Below, piece by piece: positions 1 to 8,131 of a DNA stretch of 19,657 bases (positions within the stretch are counted from its first letter, which is position 1; each line of letters opens with the position of its first letter). The DNA is from UBA4416 sp046345275 (GTDB lineage: Bacteria; Bacteroidota; Bacteroidia; B-17B0; Aurantibacillaceae). Position numbers and translations under genes: made by a program. Where the stretch lies: NCBI GenBank assembly GCA_046345275.1, contig JBKDJY010000207.1, positions 1 through 19,657 on the forward strand. Direction: 5' to 3'. A model generated the notes under the pieces. That model made no database searches. It worked only from the letters and a program-made list of their open reading frames with translations, and had not been told where the DNA came from.

Positions 1-2
1 AT

Positions 3-110
3 GCAAATGCTGAATCTTTCAATTCCAAAATAAAAAATTTTAGAGCTAATTTAAGAGGTGTTACTGATGTGAAATTCTTCCTCTTTAGATTACAAAAATT
101 ATTCGCTTAA
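3..110 (+). CDS. C-terminal end of an ISL3/ISAon1-type transposase (partial, runs off the left edge)
   Basis: The frame is open from the left edge and ends with TAA at 108-110, giving 35 residues. They include the stretches NAESFNSKIKNFRA and DVKFFLFRLQKLFA. From memory this is the typical C-terminus of DDE transposases of the ISL3 (IS204/IS1001/IS1096/IS1165) group, especially the ISAon1-like elements common in Bacteroidota, where the last residues read roughly AESFNAKIKxFR...GVxDxxFFLFRLxxL. Only the end of the gene is in the window, so intactness and copy number cannot be judged. The assignment rests on motif recognition, not on a search. Confidence 0.75.
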   Translation, partial: ANAESFNSKIKNFRANLRGVTDVKFFLFRLQKLFA

Positions 111-116
111 CAATTA

Positions 117-140
117 CTCCCCAGAAAATTAACCTGACCC
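117..140. repeat. Probable right terminal inverted repeat of the ISL3/ISAon1-like element
   Basis: Immediately after the transposase stop lies CTCCCCAGAAAATTAACC, continuing as TGACCC to 140. The base composition then changes to very A+T-rich sequence. C-rich ends of this kind close to the transposase stop are typical of these elements. The partner repeat and any target duplication lie outside the window, so this is inference from position only. Confidence 0.35.
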
Positions 141-397
141 CATATTTTTTTTAAATCTAAGCCTTTAAGAGAGAGTTGCCTATTGTTATTGAATCTTTTT
201 ATGTGAATGATTTTATCAATAACACGCAGTATCAAATTTTAACAAAATATTTTAAAATCGAAAATTTAATCAAATGATTTCTATAGAAAAATGAATTTTG
301 ATTAATCATTTTTATTTACGACTTTTGATTTTCAGTCGAGATATTTTTTAAAAATAAATTTACTAATTGTTCAATTAAAATTTAAACAAAAATAAAT
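141..397. other. A+T-rich spacer without a recognisable gene
   Basis: No ORF of coding character is seen on either strand between the element end and the next gene. The spacer contains an 8-bp inverted repeat (AAATGATT 272-279 with AATCATTT 304-311) and a weak 5-bp hairpin at 319-338 (CGACT/AGTCG). Neither is convincing in such A+T-rich DNA. The promoter of the next gene presumably lies here, but no exact TAnnTTTG box is present. Confidence 0.4.
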
Positions 398-1012
398 ATG
401 AAAAAAAGATTTACAATAGCTATAATAATTACTACTGGCGCATTTTTGCTTTCGTTTATTAATTTTTTTCATGCACCTGAAATTTCATTAAATTCTCCTA
501 TTCCTTTGTCTTCAGAAAAACTTAAAACTGTTTCTGGAAAAGAAGTTTCATTATCAGATGTTAAAACTAAGAAAGGATTGTTAGTGATTTTCTCTTGTAA
601 TACCTGTCCTTATGTAAAATTAAGCGAAGTTCGAATCAAAACTTTAACAGATTATTGTTTGAAACAAGAGATAGGATGTATTATCCTAAATAGCAATGAA
701 GCAGAACGCTCTGAGGATGATAGCTATGACGCTATGATTAAATATGCGCAATCGCAAAAATTTTCTTGTGACTATGCAATTGACAATAATTCTAAATTGG
801 CTGACGCCTTTGGCGCAACTCGTACGCCGCAATGCTTTTTATTTACAGACAAAGGATTAGTTTACAAAGGAGCAATTGACGATAATGTAAAAGACGCTTC
901 TTTAGTAAAAACAACCTATTTGAAAGATGCGATTGACGCATTAGTAAAAAGTGAAACGCCGAAAATTCAAGAAACAAAATCAATCGGCTGCACAATAAAA
1001 AGGATGGAATAA
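398..1012 (+). CDS. Secreted thioredoxin-fold (PRX_like1 / redoxin family) protein
   Basis: This 204-residue protein has an N-terminal hydrophobic segment (residues 5-24) that reads as a signal peptide or anchor. The thioredoxin fold follows, with a CxxC site C67-N-T-C70 followed by PYVK, a cis-proline motif T-P144-Q, and a family-typical C-terminal GC198TIK. The FxCNxCPYVK signature is that of the AhpC/TSA-related PRX_like1 subgroup, whose members are thiol-disulfide oxidoreductases or peroxidase-like proteins. Their substrates are mostly unknown. The export signal and retained vicinal cysteines suggest a periplasmic redox role. The start at 398 is chosen because it begins the signal peptide and follows an A-rich stretch. 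The gene stands alone, 185 bp before glyS. Fold assignment is firm; physiological role is not known. Confidence 0.85.
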   Translation: MKKRFTIAIIITTGAFLLSFINFFHAPEISLNSPIPLSSEKLKTVSGKEVSLSDVKTKKGLLVIFSCNTCPYVKLSEVRIKTLTDYCLKQEIGCIILNSNEAERSEDDSYDAMIKYAQSQKFSCDYAIDNNSKLADAFGATRTPQCFLFTDKGLVYKGAIDDNVKDASLVKTTYLKDAIDALVKSETPKIQETKSIGCTIKRME

Positions 1013-1197
1013 GTTATTTCAACTTCTATTTGGCATATATAAATCTACAAGGATTTAAAATTCATTAAATTTATAAACTATTTTCTCAATTGGATTTGTT
1101 TTGTTTTTCAGAAAACAGTACGATGTAGATTTTATTATCATTTAAAGATGTTATAAAAATGCTATTTTTAAAGCCTTAACCAGATTAGAAAATTAAC

Positions 1198-2748
1198 ATG
1201 AAGAGTCAAATAAAATCCGAAGATTTTTTTAAAAATATTATTTCCCATTGTAAGGAATATGGCTTTATTTTTCAAAGTAGCGAAATATATGATGGTTTAA
1301 GTGCTGTATATGATTATGGGCAGATGGGGATTGAATTAAAAAAAAACATTCGAGAATATTGGTGGAAGGCTATGGTGCAACTGCACGAAAACATTGTTGG
1401 AATTGACTCTGCTATTTTTATGCACCCAACTACTTGGAAAGCAAGTGGACATGTAGATGCATTTAATGATCCCTTAATTGATAATAAAGACAGTAAAAAA
1501 CGCTACCGTGCTGATGTACTCATTGAAGATTATATTTCTAAAATTGAAGAAAAAATTGAAAAGGAAGTTGAAAAAGCGGCTAAGCGTTTCGAAAATTTTG
1601 ATAGTGAAATGTTTAAATCTACAAACAGTCGCGTTAAAGAATATCAAGATAAAATAGAAAAAATAAATGAACGTTTCAAAACGGCTTTAAACAGTGCTAA
1701 TTTAGAGGAAGTTAAAAAAATTATTTTAGATTTAGAAATTGTTTGCCCGATTAGTGGCACGAAAAATTGGACAGATGTTCGTCAGTTTAACTTGATGTTT
1801 AATACTTCAACAGGTGCAGTAACCGATGAAACAAATATCATTTATTTAAGACCAGAAACAGCTCAAGGTATTTTTGTGAATTACTTAAATGTTCAAAAAA
1901 CAGGAAGGATGAAGATACCGTTTGGAATTGCACAAACAGGTAAGGCATTTCGTAATGAAATTGTAGCACGTCAGTTTATTTTTCGGATGCGTGAATTTGA
2001 ACAAATGGAAATGCAATTTTTTGTAAAACCCGGTACAGAAATAGAATGGTATGATTATTGGAAAAAAGAAAGACTAAATTGGCATTTGTCATTGGGTTTA
2101 GGTTCTGAAAAATACCGTTTTCATAATCATTTAAAATTAGCGCATTATGCAAATGCAGCTTGTGATATTGAACATCATTTTCCTTTTGGCTTCAAAGAAT
2201 TGGAGGGTATTCACTCACGAACTGATTTTGATTTAAAACAACATCAGGAATTTTCTGGGAAAAAATTACAATATTTTGATACAGAAACAAACACAAATTA
2301 TGTGCCTTATGTAGTCGAAACTTCTGTGGGATTAGATCGTTTATTTTTAGCAGTATTATCTTCAGCATTAGTTGAAGAACCTTTGGAAAATGGAGAAACA
2401 AGAACGGTTTTAAATTTACCTCCAGCTTTGGCACCCTTTAAAGCAGCTGTTTTTCCTTTAGTAAAAAAAGATGGTTTGCCAGAATTAGCTGAAAGTATTG
2501 TGAAAACATTGAAGTATGATTTTATGTTGGCTTATGACGAAAAAGACACAGTAGGAAAGCGCTATCGTAGGCAAGATGCAATAGGTACACCATTTTGTAT
2601 AACGGTTGATCATCAAAGCTTGGAGGATAATACGGTAACGATAAGAGACAGGGTTAGCATGAAGCAAGAAAGAGTTGCGATTGGACAACTACATTCATTT
2701 TTAAATTTAAAAACAAGTATGAAAGAATTATTGAAATCTTTAAATTAA
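1198..2748 (+). CDS. glyS: Glycine--tRNA ligase, single-chain alpha2 type
   Basis: This 516-residue cytoplasmic class II aminoacyl-tRNA synthetase charges tRNA-Gly with glycine and ATP. It is the homodimeric archaeal/eukaryotic-like form, not the glyQ/glyS heterotetramer. Visible landmarks are YDYGQMGIELKKNIREYWW near residues 38-56, an insertion of charged helix (about 110-180) and RPETAQGIFVNY at 218-229. Motif 2 is FRNE (251-254) followed by FRMREFEQMEMQFF, and motif 3 is ETSVGLDR (374-381). The C-terminal anticodon-binding domain (about 405-515) includes DEKDTVGKRYRRQDAIGTP. The zinc-type CPxC seen in some relatives is CPIS here (183-186), which I believe is usual in this phylum. Length is normal. 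The gene converges on rocD with an 18-bp gap and no obvious terminator between them. Confidence 0.97.
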   Translation: MKSQIKSEDFFKNIISHCKEYGFIFQSSEIYDGLSAVYDYGQMGIELKKNIREYWWKAMVQLHENIVGIDSAIFMHPTTWKASGHVDAFNDPLIDNKDSKKRYRADVLIEDYISKIEEKIEKEVEKAAKRFENFDSEMFKSTNSRVKEYQDKIEKINERFKTALNSANLEEVKKIILDLEIVCPISGTKNWTDVRQFNLMFNTSTGAVTDETNIIYLRPETAQGIFVNYLNVQKTGRMKIPFGIAQTGKAFRNEIVARQFIFRMREFEQMEMQFFVKPGTEIEWYDYWKKERLNWHLSLGLGSEKYRFHNHLKLAHYANAACDIEHHFPFGFKELEGIHSRTDFDLKQHQEFSGKKLQYFDTETNTNYVPYVVETSVGLDRLFLAVLSSALVEEPLENGETRTVLNLPPALAPFKAAVFPLVKKDGLPELAESIVKTLKYDFMLAYDEKDTVGKRYRRQDAIGTPFCITVDHQSLEDNTVTIRDRVSMKQERVAIGQLHSFLNLKTSMKELLKSLN

Positions 2749-2766
2749 AAAATCGAAATATAAGTC

Positions 2767-3990
2767 TCAATCAAATGACAAAAATGTTTTTTTAATAATT
2801 TCAACGCAATCCAATAATTGTTCTTTAGTAATAATTAATGGCGGAGCTAGTCTAATAATATTACCATGTGTAGGTTTCGCTAACAATCCATTTTCCGCTA
2901 ATTTTAGGCAAACTTCCCAAGCACTAACCTGATCTTTTTCTTTAATCACAATGGCATTTAATAAGCCTTTTCCTCTAATTAATTCAATTCTATCCGACTT
3001 AATTTTATTTAATTCCAATCTAAAAATCTCACCCAATAGCTGAGCATTATCAGCTAATTTTTCATCAATCACAACTTCTAATGCTGAAATAGCTATTTTA
3101 CAACCCAAAGGATTTCCGCCATAAGTGGAACCATGTTGTCCAGGTTTAATGCAAAGCATTACATCGTCATTAGCAAAAACTGCTGAAACGGGATACATGC
3201 CAGCTGATAAAGCTTTTCCTAAAATCAAAATATCAGGCTTTACATTTTCATGATCGCATGCCAACATTTTACCTGTTCTTCCAATTCCAGTTTGCACTTC
3301 ATCTGCTATAAATAAAACATTTGCAGCTTTACATAGTTCTTTACAAATTTTTAAATAGCCTTCATCAGGTACTTTTACGCCAGCTTCACCTTGAATGGGT
3401 TCAACTAAAAAACCCACAACGGTTTCATCTTTTAATGCTTCGGTTAGCGCTTCAACATTATTGTAAGGAATGACGACAAAGCCTGGCGTATATGGACCAA
3501 AATTTTTTTTAGAATTGATATCCGTACTGGCTGATATAGCACTAATTGTTCTTCCATGAAAATTGTCTTCGCATACGATTATTTTCGCTGAATTTTCATG
3601 CACATTTTTTTTTTCATAACCCCATTTCCTTGCCAATTTGATGGCAGTTTCTACTCCTTCAGCTCCCGTATTCATTGGCAATACTTTGTTGAAACCAAAT
3701 AAATCGGTCACAAATTTTTCGTATTCGCCCAATACATTGTTATGAAACGCACGGGAAGTCAAAGCTAATTTTTGTGATTGATCAATTAATGTTTTTGTAA
3801 TTTTTGGATGACAATGACCCTGGTTAACAGCACTATAAGCAGCTAAAAAATCGTAGTATTTTTTTTGATCAACATCAAACACAAATACGCCGTTTCCACG
3901 TTCCAAAACAACAGGAATTGGGTGGTAATTATGCGCACCATGTTTATCTTCTAAATCAATTAATATTTGACTTTTTTGAGAGAGTTTCAT
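2767..3990 (-). CDS. rocD: Ornithine aminotransferase (ornithine-oxo-acid transaminase)
   Basis: This 407-residue PLP-dependent class III aminotransferase transfers the delta-amino group of ornithine to 2-oxoglutarate. The product is glutamate-5-semialdehyde (pyrroline-5-carboxylate), linking arginine/ornithine to proline and glutamate. Seen are NTGAEGVETAIKLARKWGY (107-125), NFHGRT (143-148), VEPIQGEAGV (196-205), the PLP-ring aspartate in FIADEVQTGIGRTGK (D230) and the Schiff-base lysine in LGKALSAG (K259). HGSTYGGNPLG (286-296) completes the site. The N-terminal sequence GAHNYHPIPVVLERGNGVFV is characteristic of RocD rather than of acetylornithine aminotransferase (ArgD), to which it is related. 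Length is normal and the frame intact. No arginase, putA or proC gene adjoins it, so the pathway direction cannot be read from context. Confidence 0.93.
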   Translation of the reverse strand: MKLSQKSQILIDLEDKHGAHNYHPIPVVLERGNGVFVFDVDQKKYYDFLAAYSAVNQGHCHPKITKTLIDQSQKLALTSRAFHNNVLGEYEKFVTDLFGFNKVLPMNTGAEGVETAIKLARKWGYEKKNVHENSAKIIVCEDNFHGRTISAISASTDINSKKNFGPYTPGFVVIPYNNVEALTEALKDETVVGFLVEPIQGEAGVKVPDEGYLKICKELCKAANVLFIADEVQTGIGRTGKMLACDHENVKPDILILGKALSAGMYPVSAVFANDDVMLCIKPGQHGSTYGGNPLGCKIAISALEVVIDEKLADNAQLLGEIFRLELNKIKSDRIELIRGKGLLNAIVIKEKDQVSAWEVCLKLAENGLLAKPTHGNIIRLAPPLIITKEQLLDCVEIIKKTFLSFD

Positions 3991-4185
3991 TTATAGTACC
4001 TATGAATAAAGGAATTTTGATAAAGGTAATAAATCGAACCAAAATAGTTGGAATAAATTAATATTAAATTTTGGTATATAAATTATTATTTCAGAAGTAT
4101 TTACTAATATAAGTTAACGTTTTTTAAATGTAGTTTCCTTAACATATTTTAACAGCACTATATGAGTGGAAATGCTTACCAATAT

Positions 4186-4193
4186 TAACTTTG
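4186..4193 (+). promoter_or_regulatory. Candidate Bacteroidota -7 promoter box for the moxR-bat operon
   Basis: TAACTTTG is an exact match to the Bacteroidota -7 consensus TAnnTTTG. It lies 31 bp before the moxR start, in the divergent spacer after rocD. A good TTTG/TTG -33 element is not seen at the expected distance, so the call rests on the -7 box and its position alone. Confidence 0.45.
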
Positions 4194-4224
4194 TGGCCAT
4201 TCTTAATTTTTCAAATTAAATAAA

Positions 4225-5217
4225 ATGGTTGTAGATATTAAAGAGTTAAATGAACGCATACAGCGAGAAAGTGCATTTGTGGATGTATTAACATCAGAAA
4301 TGGATAAAGTAATAATTGGTCAAAAACACATGGTTGAAAGACTATTAATTGGTTTATTAAGCAATGGGCACATTTTATTAGAAGGAGTTCCAGGTTTAGC
4401 TAAAACATTAGCTATTAATACTCTAGCCACTTCCATCGATGCCAAGTTTAGTCGTATTCAGTTTACACCAGATTTATTACCAGCTGATTTAATTGGAACG
4501 ATGATTTATAATCAAAAACAAGAACAATTTTCAATTCGTAAAGGACCCATATTTGCCAATTTTGTTTTAGCAGATGAAATTAACCGGGCTCCAGCAAAGG
4601 TTCAATCTGCATTACTTGAAGCGATGCAGGAAAAGCAAGTAACAATCGGAGATGAAACATTTAAATTACCAAATCCATTTTTAGTTTTAGCTACTCAAAA
4701 TCCAGTGGAGCAGGAGGGAACCTATCCTTTGCCAGAAGCTCAAATGGATCGTTTTATGCTTAAAGTTGTAATTACTTATCCATCTAAAGAAGATGAACGA
4801 AAAGTGATTGCATCAAATATTTCTCGCTCTGGCATGCCAAAAGCAAACATAGTTTTGAAGCCCGAAGATATTTTATCAGCACGCGAGGTGGTCAAAGACG
4901 TTTATATGGATGAAAAAATTGAGCGTTACATTATTGATATTGTTTTTGCGACTCGTTTCCCTAAAGACTATAAACTAGAAAAATTTGCACCATTAATTTC
5001 TTACGGAGGTTCGCCTCGTGCTAGTATTAATTTAGCATTGGCAGCAAAAGCTTATGCCTTTATTAAACGCAGAGGCTATGTTATACCAGAAGATGTACGA
5101 GCTATATGTTTGGATGTGTTGAGACATCGCATTGGTTTAACATACGAAGCTGAAGCAGAAAATATTACAACTGAGCACATCATTAATGAGTTGTTAAACA
5201 CCGTTGAAGTGCCATAA
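4225..5217 (+). CDS. moxR: MoxR-family AAA+ ATPase
   Basis: This 330-residue cytoplasmic AAA+ ATPase of the MoxR (MRP) subfamily has Walker A GVPGLAKT (54-61), Walker B FVLADEIN (113-120), sensor 1 ATQNP (156-160) and sensor 2 GGSPRA (261-266). A C-terminal lid domain follows. MoxR ATPases are regarded as chaperone-like remodelers acting with VWA-domain partners, and the genes next to it encode such partners (DUF58, BatA, BatB). It opens the operon and is followed by DUF58 after a 69-bp gap. The start at 4225 follows AAATAAA and a nearby -7 box. Length and motifs are complete. The client of the ATPase is unknown. Confidence 0.95.
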   Translation: MVVDIKELNERIQRESAFVDVLTSEMDKVIIGQKHMVERLLIGLLSNGHILLEGVPGLAKTLAINTLATSIDAKFSRIQFTPDLLPADLIGTMIYNQKQEQFSIRKGPIFANFVLADEINRAPAKVQSALLEAMQEKQVTIGDETFKLPNPFLVLATQNPVEQEGTYPLPEAQMDRFMLKVVITYPSKEDERKVIASNISRSGMPKANIVLKPEDILSAREVVKDVYMDEKIERYIIDIVFATRFPKDYKLEKFAPLISYGGSPRASINLALAAKAYAFIKRRGYVIPEDVRAICLDVLRHRIGLTYEAEAENITTEHIINELLNTVEVP

Positions 5218-5286
5218 AATTTAAGAACATAGATTTAAGAATTAAAAAAATTATCTTGAATCAATAATCAAAAATCTTAAATCAAA

Positions 5287-6153
5287 ATGGAAACTGCCGA
5301 ACTACTTAAGAAAGTAAGAAAAATAGAAATTAAAACCAAAGGGTTAAGTAACCAGATTTTTTCTGGCGAGTATCACTCTGCTTTTAAAGGTAGAGGAATG
5401 GCGTTTAGTGAAGTGCGAGAATATACGCCAGGAGATGATGTTAGAACAATTGATTGGAATGTGACAGCTAGGTTAAGATCGCCTTACGTAAAAGTGTTTG
5501 AAGAAGAACGTGAGTTAAGTGTCATGCTTTTAGTTGATGTGAGTGCCAGTGGTAATTTTGGAACACAAAAGCAAATCAAAAAAGATCTTATTACTGAATT
5601 ATCTGCTGTGATTGCGTTTTCAGCCTCTCAAAATAATGATAAAATAGGTGTGATTTTTTTTAGTGATAAAATAGAAAAATTTATCCCACCAAAAAAAGGA
5701 AAATCTCATATTTTGAGAATCATCAGAGAGTTTATTAATATTGAGCCACAACAAACCGGCACTAATATCGAATTGGCATTGAAATATTTAACCAGCGTTA
5801 TAAAAAAGAAAAGTGTTAGTTTTTTAATTTCAGATTTTTGCGATTCTAATTCATTTTCCGATGCCATGAAAATAGCAAATCGTAAGCATGATTTAGTAGC
5901 TTTACGTATTGCTGACAAACACGAAAATAATTTTCCAGATGTTGGTTTAATGAAGTTAAGAGATAATGAAACTGGCAAAATAATATGGATTGATACCAGT
6001 AATAAAGATTTCCAAGCTAAGCAAAAAGTAAACAGTTTAAAATTTGAAGCAAAATTAAAGGATGCATTTAATAAAAGTGGTGTTGATTTCGCTCACATTA
6101 ATACCCACGAAGGCTATGTAAAACCACTCATGAATTTATTTAAGAAGCGCTAG
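5287..6153 (+). CDS. DUF58 / VWA-like domain protein of the Bat cluster
   Basis: This 288-residue protein without signal peptide or membrane segment is probably cytoplasmic. The DUF58 signature REYTPGDDVRTIDWNVTAR is at 44-62. A VWA-like fold follows, with the metal-site-like DVSAS at 84-88 and SDF at 182-184. DUF58 proteins are nearly always encoded directly after moxR and are presumed MoxR partners. That is the arrangement here, and the next gene starts at the base after its stop codon (TAG then ATG), indicating translational coupling. The biochemical activity of the family is not established. Confidence 0.92.
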   Translation: METAELLKKVRKIEIKTKGLSNQIFSGEYHSAFKGRGMAFSEVREYTPGDDVRTIDWNVTARLRSPYVKVFEEERELSVMLLVDVSASGNFGTQKQIKKDLITELSAVIAFSASQNNDKIGVIFFSDKIEKFIPPKKGKSHILRIIREFINIEPQQTGTNIELALKYLTSVIKKKSVSFLISDFCDSNSFSDAMKIANRKHDLVALRIADKHENNFPDVGLMKLRDNETGKIIWIDTSNKDFQAKQKVNSLKFEAKLKDAFNKSGVDFAHINTHEGYVKPLMNLFKKR

Positions 6154-7128
6154 ATGATATCAAAAAAATACATATTCATTATTTTATTTGCATTATTCTA
6201 TAGAGCATTTAATGCGCAGGTTGAAGTGCATGCCGTTATAGATACTAATATTTTAAGAATAGGTGAGCAAACGCGTTTAGATATTTACTTAAATTATAAT
6301 TCAAAAAAAGAAAAGAATATTTTTATTGAATGGCCTAATTTTGAAGACACCATTATTAAGCAAATTGAAATTTTAAGCATTTCAAAAATTGATACAACTT
6401 TTCCTGATAAAAATAATTCTGAAATAATTCAGCAACATTTACAATTAACCATTACCTCTTTCGATTCAGGATATTACGCCATACCTAGTTTTAAATTTAT
6501 AATCAATAAGGATAGTTCAAATTTTAAGCTTACCGAAATATTAATGTTAGAAGTTCGTTCGGTACCAACAGACACTTCCATTGCAAAAGTAAAAGATATT
6601 AAAGTTCCTTTTGATGAACCTTTTGATTGGAGATGGTATTTGCCTTATGCTTATTGGGGTTTAGGTATTTTAGCACTAGCCATCATACTCTTCATTGTTA
6701 TAAAAAAATTAACTAAAAAACAACCTCTTAAAGTTGTAGAAGATAATACCCCTAAAATTCCTCCACATATCAGAGCATTTGAAGCACTTGAAAAAATTAA
6801 AGAAGAAGCTGTTTGGAAGAATAATAAAACAAAAGAATATTATTCTGCTATAACTGATACCATTCGTTTGTATATCGAAGAACGCTTTAAAATTAATGCT
6901 TTGGAACTCACTTCTGATGAAATTATTAAGGTTTTTAAATACCAAGTCATTGATGGTGCAAGTAGGGAAAAATTAGTTCAAATATTAACACTTTCTGATT
7001 TTGTGAAATTTGCAAAACAAATACCCATAGAGGCGGAACATACTTTAACATTAAATAATGCTTTTGAATTTGTGAGAGGAACATTGAGAGAAGAGGAAGA
7101 AAATTTAAATCAAAAAACAAGTGTTTAA
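6154..7128 (+). CDS. Bat-cluster membrane protein with BatD-like C-terminal domain
   Basis: This 324-residue protein has a signal peptide (residues 1-21, ending FNAQ) and an exported beta-rich domain (22-155) resembling the Ig-like repeats of BatD. One transmembrane helix (about 163-184) and a cytoplasmic helical domain (205-312) follow. That tail contains YYSAITDTIRLYIEERF and LSDFVKFAKQIP. The BatD tail encoded downstream shows the same spacing pattern (EILNALNRYIGDKF, then CEFAKYAPS), so I read this as a short BatD-like or DUF4381-type protein. It abuts the DUF58 gene and overlaps batA by 8 bp. Proteins in this position are widespread in Bacteroidota Bat loci but have no established function that I know of. 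Confidence 0.85.
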   Translation: MISKKYIFIILFALFYRAFNAQVEVHAVIDTNILRIGEQTRLDIYLNYNSKKEKNIFIEWPNFEDTIIKQIEILSISKIDTTFPDKNNSEIIQQHLQLTITSFDSGYYAIPSFKFIINKDSSNFKLTEILMLEVRSVPTDTSIAKVKDIKVPFDEPFDWRWYLPYAYWGLGILALAIILFIVIKKLTKKQPLKVVEDNTPKIPPHIRAFEALEKIKEEAVWKNNKTKEYYSAITDTIRLYIEERFKINALELTSDEIIKVFKYQVIDGASREKLVQILTLSDFVKFAKQIPIEAEHTLTLNNAFEFVRGTLREEEENLNQKTSV

Positions 7129-8131
7129 TTATTTTAACGACATACAGTTTGCTGAAAAGCATTGGTTTTGGTTATTCGTCATCATACCTATGATGTTAAT
7201 ATGGTATGTTTATAAATTAAAAACAGCAGAGGGGGAACTGAATTTCTCTTCTTTTAATTTATTTCATGGGATTAAATCATCTTTAAAAGCAAAATTTCGT
7301 CATCTACTGTTCTTACTTAGATTAATTGCACTTTCTTTTTTAATATTAGCTATAGCCCGTCCACAAAGTAGAAGCAGTTGGAAAGACAAAAAAACAGAGG
7401 GTATTGATATCGTTGTAAGCTTAGACATTTCTCTTTCCATGTTAGCAAAAGATTTTAAACCGAATCGCTTAGAAGTAGCTAAAGAGGTGTTAGGTGATTT
7501 TATTGACGCTCGTCCCAACGATAAATTAGGCTTAGTTATTTTTGGCGGTGAAGCTTTCACCCAATGCCCTTTAACCACCGATCACAAAATTATTAAAAAT
7601 ATGTTTAATGATATTAAAGCAGGCATGCTTGATCAAGGAACGGCGATAGGCTTGGGATTAGCAGATGCGGTTGCAAGAATAAAAGATAGTAAAGCAAAAA
7701 GCAAAGTTGTTATTTTAATATCAGATGGCGTAAGCAACGTAGGAGAAATTGCGCCTTTAACTGCTGCTGATATTGCAAAAACATTTGGAATAAGAGTTTA
7801 TTGTATAGGAGTTGGCACAAAAGGTAAAGCACTTCAGCCTGTAGCAATGTATCCAAATGGTGAAATCCAATACGATTATGTAGATGTAGATATTGATGAG
7901 GCAACGATGACTCAAATAAGCAAAATGACTGGAGGGAAATATTTTAGAGCAACAGATAGAGAAAGTTTAGAAAAAACTTATCAAGAAATTGATTTACTCG
8001 AAAAAACCATCATTAGTGAAAAAAGTTTTAGTAATAAATCAGAACACTTCTTCCCATTAGCTTTAGTCGCGGCCATTTTATTGTTCATAGAATTTTTATT
8101 AAAACGATTAGTGTTTAAAACGATACCATAA
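7121..8131 (+). CDS. batA: BatA, VWA-domain membrane protein
   Basis: This 336-residue protein has N-terminal membrane helices at about 15-31 and 62-79, a VWA domain (about 94-290) and a C-terminal membrane helix (310-329). The metal-ion-dependent adhesion site is complete: D102-I-S104-L-S106, T174 in DQGTAIG and D202 in LISDG. This layout and AIARPQS before the VWA domain are typical of BatA. The start is GTG at 7121, overlapping the previous gene by 8 bp. The next in-frame ATGs lie inside the first membrane helix, so GTG is the sensible start. The Bat proteins were named for Bacteroides aerotolerance; VWA proteins paired with MoxR are thought to assemble or activate envelope complexes. Confidence 0.94.
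   Translation: MFNYFNDIQFAEKHWFWLFVIIPMMLIWYVYKLKTAEGELNFSSFNLFHGIKSSLKAKFRHLLFLLRLIALSFLILAIARPQSRSSWKDKKTEGIDIVVSLDISLSMLAKDFKPNRLEVAKEVLGDFIDARPNDKLGLVIFGGEAFTQCPLTTDHKIIKNMFNDIKAGMLDQGTAIGLGLADAVARIKDSKAKSKVVILISDGVSNVGEIAPLTAADIAKTFGIRVYCIGVGTKGKALQPVAMYPNGEIQYDYVDVDIDEATMTQISKMTGGKYFRATDRESLEKTYQEIDLLEKTIISEKSFSNKSEHFFPLALVAAILLFIEFLLKRLVFKTIP

Noticed and set aside
319..338. Hairpin followed by T-rich sequence as a terminator of the left-edge element
   Set aside because: The stem has only five pairs with a ten-base loop, and T runs are everywhere in this A+T-rich spacer.
825..1197. Attenuator or riboswitch before glyS
   Set aside because: The 185-bp spacer after 1012 has no glycine-rich short ORF, no stable stem followed by a T run, and no glycine-riboswitch-like motif that I can see.
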